Translations under genes and position numbers: made by a program
Notes under the pieces: generated by a model
What the model was told of the DNA's origin: nothing
Database searches by the model: none
The model's input: the letters and a program-made list of their open reading frames with translations, nothing else
Part shown: in pieces, positions 58,693 to 64,000 of the stretch
Layout of the letters: each line of letters opens with the position of its first letter
How positions within the stretch are numbered: the stretch's first letter is position 1
Assembly: GCA_019426215.1 (NCBI GenBank)
Contig: CM033393.1
Coordinates: forward strand, 21,206,591 to 21,270,590
DNA from: Buddleja alternifolia
Taxonomy: Eukaryota; Streptophyta; Magnoliopsida; Lamiales; Scrophulariaceae
Length of the DNA: 64,000 nt
Direction of reading: 5' to 3'

Positions 58693-60102
58693 TTCTTTTC
58701 AAAAGAATATTTGATAGGAAGTTGTTAAAAGTACTCCAACTTCTATTGTTGGCACTCCACATTCTATTTCATTTTTTTCAAAATGACAAAATTATCCTTA
58801 TTGACAAAAAAATTTAAATTAGTGCAAGACACAATTGCACCCTATACTATGAGAAATACACATGGAATCTAAAATAAAAATTATTAAATCTTCAGAAACT
58901 TTGTCCAAATTTTTTGTAAAGAAATAGTTCTTTTTTCCCAACTTTCTAAGATAAAATATCCATCCACGATGCGTATATTTTTGTTCTTAGTTGCTTTAGA
59001 AATTAAATCAATTAAAATTGTAGTTGTAATAAATTGAAATTAAATCAATTAAAATTGTAGTTGTAATAAATTGAAATTAAATCAATTAAAATTGTAGTTG
59101 TAAGAAATTGAAATTAAAATTAAAATTTTAGCATTGGACAACCGAAGCAATGAAAATGATTTGGTGAAGTTGGATAAAAATTAAAGCTTGTACAGACTAA
59201 AAGTTTCGAGAAAATCCTAAAATATTATCAAGTGCTAATCAGTCTGTTAATAATATAATATAATTTTATTTCTTCATAGTTTTTCAGTTCCTTTTATTTG
59301 CAACATTTTTTTATCTTGGAAACAAAAGTTAGGATTTTTGTTGAATATTTTGCTTGATAAATTATTTCTTCCTCAAATAGTTTAAGATATTAGCTTTTTC
59401 TCAAAAATGAGTTGATTTTTACATTTGTTTAACATTTACAATATTATATTTGTGTGCTCATACGTGATTTGTATATTTTTCAATTAAAATGAAGGATAAT
59501 GAATAAAATCATTTTAGATTTGTTAGGCAATAAAGTAAATATGATAATAGATTTTTATTTGAATCAATTTTTTCTAAGTATTGTAGGATGATATTATTTT
59601 TTAATTGTGAGGTCACAATGTAAATGTAAATGTCAATAACATTCTTCATATTATCAATAATCTTATTTCTAGAAATTGTAGCCTGGATTGACTTTGACAT
59701 GTTCACACTAAACATATTTAACAAGAATAAAACAAATTTACTTCAAGAACTTCCTTTTACACAATGAAAGGTTTTTTATGTCCTTGTAGCAAAATAAAAT
59801 ATGACAGTTAAAGTGTCAATAATAAAAGTTAGAGTGTCTATACATTAACAATTACCGGTCTAATAAATCATAATATAGAAACAAATCTTGTAAATTTGGA
59901 AATGCAATAAAATTAATTAATCATACTGGTATAATATCACGAATGCATTGCACGTGATTATATCTAATATACTGGAAACATACAACTAATTATAACAATT
60001 ATAAGGCCAAAAAGGAATAGTTGAAATCCAATACATGCCCAAAAATGAATAACTGAAATTCTATATAACAAGACTGGCTAGTTTGGATTGCCATAGATGT
60101 AG

Positions 60103-60105
<3 letters not shown>
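58693..60105. other. Intergenic AT-rich region
   Basis: No gene is supported here. It contains a 37-bp triplication at 58999-59109. The last 70 bp or so lie just beyond the PILS stop codon and may hold the 3' untranslated region. Confidence 0.5.
58999..59109. repeat. 37-bp tandem repeat, three copies
   Basis: Units start GAAATTAAATCAATTAAAAT at 58999, 59036 and 59073. They are identical except for one base near the end of the third copy. Confidence 0.93.
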
Positions 60106-60151
<46 letters not shown>

Positions 60152-60152
60152 A
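60106..60152. repeat. Compound (AT)n(GT)n microsatellite
   Basis: About 13 AT units are followed directly by about nine GT units, 26 bp beyond the PILS stop codon, probably within the 3' untranslated region. Confidence 0.97.
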
Positions 60153-60177
60153 TGATGGTGCAAAAGGGTTAATTACG

Positions 60178-63100
60178 TTAGGACAAGATCCACATGAAAA
60201 CGGTGGACCAACCAGTGAGAGCAAGAGTTGCAACCAGGTAAGTCCAAAGGAACAGAACTGAACACTCTTCTTGTGCAACATCAAACAGTTGGGTCATGGT
60301 ACCTACATACATACGATCATATATACTTATCTAATGAGTTTTTGATATATTGATAGTAAATGAAAAAATTAGAAATAAAATGATGATGATGATGATAATA
60401 GATATTAATTACCAATATTCATGGCAGGTGGAACAACGAACTGAATCATGAGCACAAATTGGTAGAGGGGATCAGAGGGAAGGAATCCAAAATGGGAAGC
60501 TGTTTTGACAACAACAATACCAACTGCAGGAAGTATTATGTATCTTACTCCGATCACTGCTATTACCATTACCGTTCTCAATCTTGCCTTCCGTAGTCCT
60601 GCATCCATCCATCCACATTTAATTTCTTCATAATGTTAGGTATTTTCCACAACAATTAATAATAAATAATTATAAGATTGATGTCATGCATGACCTATCC
60701 ATAGGTCATGCATGACATATATGGACATCAAAGTTGAATTGCTCAACCAATGAGAAACAAGCTTGGACGGTGACAATTAGCTATAAATAGGCATTGTTCT
60801 TGCCATTTGAAGATATCCCATCCGAGAGCAAAAACATAGAGAGAGCAAAGTGTGTGTAGTGTAGTATATACTAGGAAAAGTGTAGTGTATACTAGGGAAA
60901 GCAATTTGTGGTAGATACAAATTGTACTACACGGGAAACACTTGTGGGGGTTTTCTCTCGGGGCAATACAAAGGGGGTTGAGAGTAGTGTTCTATATAAC
61001 TTTGAGAGTGGTTGTACAAGAGTGATTTTCTTGAGTTTGTCTATAAACTCAAAGTGTGTATTTTTTGTACCGGTAAATTTCTCTCATAGTGGAAGAACGG
61101 AAACTCTCGTGGACGTAGGCGAATTTTGCCGAACCACGTAAATCTTGTGTGCATTATAGTTATATTTTTCGGGGTATTATTTTGTCATCAACTTGTTGGT
61201 GGGACTTGCCGAATCTTAATAAGTTAAATCTCGGGCCCAAAACTTCCGCTGTGCCCAACAAGTGGTATCAGAGCCATTTGGTTAAGGGTTGATAAATCGA
61301 GATTTATTTATTAAGATGGAGGGCACATCGAGGCCAAATACATTTTCGGTGCAACAATTTGATGGCAAAGGGAATTTCACTCTTTGGCAAAGAAGGGTGA
61401 AAGACCTCCTAATTCAACATGGTTTGGCATTGGTGTTGAAGGGAGAGGAGGCGAAACCGAAGGATATGGAAAGTGCACGGTGGAAAGATTTGGAATTGCG
61501 CTGTGTTAGCACAATTCGACTTTGTATTGCGGACAACATTATCAATAATGTTGTGGATGATGATTCTGAAGATTCGGCACCAAAGTTGTGGGCAAAGTTG
61601 GAGAATTTGTATCTCGGGAAATCTTTGTCTACGAAATTGCATCTAAAGCGGCAGCTCTACAGGCTCAAGATGCTGGAGGGTGATAGTTTGATGGATCACA
61701 TGAACCAATTTAACGGACTGGTGGACCAACTTCGTAAAGTTGGGGTTAAAGTCGAGGAAGAAGATAAAGCCCTTTTACTTCTTACCTCGCTCCCGGATTC
61801 ATATGATAGTCTAGTGACGACGTTGCTATACGGGAAAGATACACTAGACTTGGAGTATGTGAGTGCGTCACTTTTGTCTCACGAAAAACAAAGGAAGGCA
61901 AACCAAGAGGTGGGACATGAGTCAGCGCTGGTTACTCGGGGCATGAATCGGTACGGGAGGATATCTGGTGGTGAATCTGCGAGTAGCAGGTCAGATTCAA
62001 AGGCCAGGGGGAAGGGCAGGAGGTGCTACCATTGTCACGAGGAAGGCCATTATAAAAGGAATTGTCCTAATAGAGCGAAGGACAATGTTAGTCATAATGG
62101 TGGTGGTGGTGATGCTGTAGTGGCATACGATGGAGATGTCTTCACAGTCTCTACTCGTATGGATACTTCATCTCGGGATGGATGGATTCTAGATTCTGGA
62201 TGTGTAATGCATGTATGCTCCAGGAAGGATTATTTTGATTCGCTCCAAGAAAAGAGGGCAGGTACTTTGTCCTTGGGTGATGGTTCTACTTGTAGAATCA
62301 TGGGTATAGGAGTGGTGAAAATCAAAATGTTTGATGGATTAGATCGTACTTTGGGTGGTGTGGCATATGTCCCGAAGATGCGAAGGAATCTAATTTCCAT
62401 GAGCCAATTGGACTCCGAGGGCTATGAGTATTCAGCTGGAGGTGGAGTTCTGAAAATCACACTTGGCGGAAAGGTCCTAATGAAAGGAGAGAAGTATGAA
62501 AACTTGTATCGTCTGGTGACCTCAAAAGATGACTGGAAGTGGAGCGCGCCGGAAAACTTCCAGGGTACAGACGGGTGTGAAGGAAATCCTGCTGGGCGAG
62601 AGGATGGGTCGAGGTCGTCCCTCTCGGCAGTCAACTAGTGGTGTTGACTGGGCTGCATGTGTGTATTGGCCGATTTTGAATCAGGTGGAGTTAGGACCTT
62701 ACTGATTCGGCATGTGCAGCAAGACTGTTTGAAGGCCAATGGAATTCCGTAATATGGTTTGCGGGAAATTATTGTGGAGGTGGAGATTGTTAGGTATTTT
62801 CCACAACAATTAATAATAAATAATTATAAGATTGATGTCATGCATGACCTATCCATAGGTCATGCATGACATATATGGACATCAAAGTTGAATTGCTCAA
62901 CCAATGAGAAACAAGCTTGGACGGTGACAATTAGCTATAAATAGGCATTGTTCTTGCCATTTGAAGATATCCCATCCGAGAGCAAAAACATAGAGAGAGC
63001 AAAGTGTGTGTAGTGTAGTATATACTAGGAAAAGTGTAGTGTATACTAGGGAAAGCAATTTGTGGTAGATACAAATTGTACTACACGGGAAACACTTGTG

Positions 63101-63966
63101 GGGGTTTTCTCTCGGGGCAATACAAAGGGGGTTGAGAGTAGTGTTCTATATAACTTTGAGAGTGGTTGTACAAGAGTGATTTTCTTGAGTTTGTCTATAA
63201 ACTCAAAGTGTGTATTTTTTGTACCGGTAAATTTCTCTCATAGTGGAAGAACGGAAACTCTCGTGGACGTAGGCGGATTTTGCCGAACCACGTAAATCTT
63301 GTGTGCATTATAGTTATATTTTTCGGGGTATTATTTTGTCATCAACTTGTTGGTGGGACTTGCCGAATCTTAATAAGTTAAATCTCGGGCCCAAAACTTC
63401 CGCTGTGCCCAACACATAATTCATTCTTCTTTAATTCTAACTATATAAAATATACATATATGCATTTTGTATTTAATTCATGTAAAAGAATAATAATGTT
63501 GTACTTGTACCTTGTGTTAGGTTGCCTCCAAGTATGAGGGTGATGCAAGGAATGGTTCCATCCCTACAGAGGTGGTATATATTTGTTGATGTCAAGTATA
63601 ACTAATAGGAAAAATTGCAGCTTTAGTCCTAAGTGATATGATAGGATAGCCAAAACCTACCCAAGTAATTTAATGGAGTCGTCGATCACTCTGAGTGGAG
63701 CATTTTCACCAATAAGAAGGTTTCGAAGCCATGTAACTGCCCCAAAAATGAGCCCAAGAATCTGAAATTATTAATATAGTAGACTAGCTTAGTACTGCAC
63801 ACAATTCAATTCAATGAATCTTTTGAGTAATGCAAATTAGAAAAAGAAAAGAACTCACAGCAGCAATGACTGGAGGTGCCAATATCTCCTGCCGTATCTG
63901 ATTCAAAGTTGCCAATATCTGACCCCATAATGCTGCTGCTTTATTATCCTTGGCCGACTCACTCTT
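60178..63966 (-). CDS. PIN-LIKES (PILS) auxin transport facilitator, 3' exons
   Basis: This is a multi-pass membrane protein of the PILS family, which in other plants acts at the endoplasmic reticulum to control intracellular auxin. Visible exons are 63966-63859, 63761-63661, 63563-63511, 60598-60413 and 60302-60178 (stop TAA at 60178). All junctions are GT..AG and in phase. Peptides include LWGQILATLNQIRQEILAPP, ILGLIFGAVTWLRNLLIGEN, DGTIPCITLILGGNL, KARLRTVMVIAVIGVRYI, PLYQFVLMIQFVVPPAMN and TQLFDVAQEECSVLFLWTYL. The end FMWILS is the normal family C-terminus. The intron between 63511 and 60598 is enlarged by a 2.8-kb LTR element. Earlier exons lie beyond the right edge. The frame is intact. 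Confidence 0.93.
60682..60717. promoter_or_regulatory. 36-bp palindrome with two CATGCATG (RY-type) cores in U3
   Basis: The arms TGTCATGCATGACCTAT and ATAGGTCATGCATGACA are perfectly complementary around a 2-bp centre. Each arm contains TCATGCATGA, itself palindromic, and CATGCATG, which matches the RY element bound by plant B3 factors. It is about 65 bp upstream of the TATA box. It is present unchanged in the 3' LTR (62836-62871). Confidence 0.8.
60781..60790 (+). promoter_or_regulatory. TATA box of the gag-protease element
   Basis: CTATAAATAG is a consensus plant TATA box, about 150 bp into the 627-bp LTR. Confidence 0.75.
61262..61275 (+). other. Primer-binding site of the gag-protease element
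   Basis: GTGGTATCAGAGCC lies one base after the LTR end and is a perfect match to the plant tRNA-Met site TGGTATCAGAGC. Confidence 0.96.
61316..62638 (+). CDS. Gag-protease polyprotein, 440 aa, intact
   Basis: This is a copia gag followed by a partial protease and pre-integrase region. The ATG at 61316 (MEGTSRPNTFSVQQFDGKGN) fits copia gag starts, and the longer upstream frame has no ATG. The gag domain spans about residues 10-200 (FTLWQRRVKDLL, then LWAKLENLYLGKSL). A zinc knuckle CYHCHEEGHYKRNC lies near residue 240. The protease-like part has WILDSGCVMHVC near 292, with the catalytic D-S-G. The frame continues through SLGDGSTCRIMGIG and NLISMSQLDSEGYEY to the NLYRLV pre-integrase start. 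It then runs out of frame at a deletion junction and ends at 62638. No RT or integrase follows. Confidence 0.92.
   Translation: MEGTSRPNTFSVQQFDGKGNFTLWQRRVKDLLIQHGLALVLKGEEAKPKDMESARWKDLELRCVSTIRLCIADNIINNVVDDDSEDSAPKLWAKLENLYLGKSLSTKLHLKRQLYRLKMLEGDSLMDHMNQFNGLVDQLRKVGVKVEEEDKALLLLTSLPDSYDSLVTTLLYGKDTLDLEYVSASLLSHEKQRKANQEVGHESALVTRGMNRYGRISGGESASSRSDSKARGKGRRCYHCHEEGHYKRNCPNRAKDNVSHNGGGGDAVVAYDGDVFTVSTRMDTSSRDGWILDSGCVMHVCSRKDYFDSLQEKRAGTLSLGDGSTCRIMGIGVVKIKMFDGLDRTLGGVAYVPKMRRNLISMSQLDSEGYEYSAGGGVLKITLGGKVLMKGEKYENLYRLVTSKDDWKWSAPENFQGTDGCEGNPAGREDGSRSSLSAVN
62639..62787 (+). mobile_element. 3' remnant and polypurine tract of the gag-protease element
   Basis: A short remnant of the deleted pol region (a frame reading RPSRQSTSGVDW.. 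overlaps the gag end) is followed by non-coding sequence. The polypurine tract GTGGAGGTGGAGAT at 62774-62787 lies directly before the 3' LTR. Confidence 0.8.
62788..63414 (+). mobile_element. 3' LTR of the gag-protease element
   Basis: It has the same length as the 5' LTR and one visible difference. The target copy CATAA follows at 63415-63419. Confidence 0.96.
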
Positions 63967-64000
63967 CTACAGATGAAATATAACTACGTATAAATATAAT

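Larger units (their letters stand above)
60634..61260 (+). mobile_element. 5' LTR of the gag-protease element
   Basis: The ends are TGTTAGGTATTTTCC and CTGTGCCCAACA. TATA box CTATAAATAG lies at 60781-60790. U3 contains a 36-bp palindrome at 60682-60717. GTAGTGTA.TATACTAGG(A/G)AAAG is repeated near 60855-60900. Confidence 0.96.
60634..63414 (+). mobile_element. Young non-autonomous copia element (gag-protease only) in PILS intron
   Basis: LTRs at 60634-61260 and 62788-63414 are both 627 bp and differ at one base that I could find (GGCGAATTTT against GGCGGATTTT near 61121/63275). The perfect duplication CATAA lies at 60629-60633 and 63415-63419. A primer site, one open gag-protease frame and a polypurine tract are present; integrase, RT and RNase H are absent. 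It fits the class of terminal-repeat elements carrying only gag (TR-GAG). It lies antisense to PILS. Confidence 0.96.

Noticed and set aside
58999..59109. CRISPR-like array
   Set aside because: It is a 37-bp direct tandem repeat without spacers in a plant nuclear context.

Overview
This window looks like nuclear DNA of a flowering plant, very likely a eudicot. Two split host genes carry plant-type GT..AG introns: a clade-typical protein phosphatase 2C and a PIN-LIKES auxin-transport facilitator. Almost everything else is transposon sequence of plant families: Ty1/copia and Ty3/gypsy (Athila/Tat-like) LTR elements, hAT, CACTA and Harbinger-type non-autonomous DNA elements, and a tRNA-derived SINE. 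No bacterial, organellar or viral gene set is present.

Positions 1-36336 are one large nest of retroelements. A gypsy LTR (1-2193) sits in the 5' LTR of copia A. A complete copia B (5152-27915, target duplication AGAAT) is inserted in the leader of copia A. A complete Athila-like gypsy G1 on the minus strand (11023-24491, target duplication GATAC) splits copia B between integrase and reverse transcriptase. G1 is itself interrupted by a hAT-type element (19969-20757, 8-bp duplication) and by a solo copia LTR (about 18.5-19.6 kb). Beyond copia B are a rearranged minus-strand copia C (28446 to about 32440) and a gypsy 3' LTR, G2 (32859-36336). A minus-strand copia fragment with an LTR and an uninterrupted gag frame lies inside the G2 LTR.

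Positions 36720-48216 form a second nest. A Harbinger-like MITE carries a minus-strand solo copia LTR (37040-47973, duplication AATAC). That LTR contains a complete copia D (38110-47331, duplication CACTT), whose gag is interrupted by a SINE (42072-42263, 16-bp duplication).

The right third is gene space. A four-exon PP2C gene with an intact 391-codon frame lies on the minus strand (49514-52731). Next come a decayed gypsy-type gag-like element (about 53.6-57.4 kb), a minus-strand copia LTR (57444-58254) and a CACTA-type MITE (58283-58687). The 3' half of a PILS gene lies on the minus strand (exons between 60178 and 63966, continuing beyond the window). One PILS intron holds a very young non-autonomous LTR element (60634-63414) that keeps only gag and protease in one open frame. 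Its 627-bp LTRs differ at one base that I could find.

I do not see a new enzyme system. The least explained signal is a recurrent architecture: short GC-rich near-palindromic words (for example GCGCCTAGGCGC) repeated several times in U3/promoter, leader, spacer and even gag-coding parts of these elements. The words differ between families, and their copy number differs between the two LTRs of a single element.
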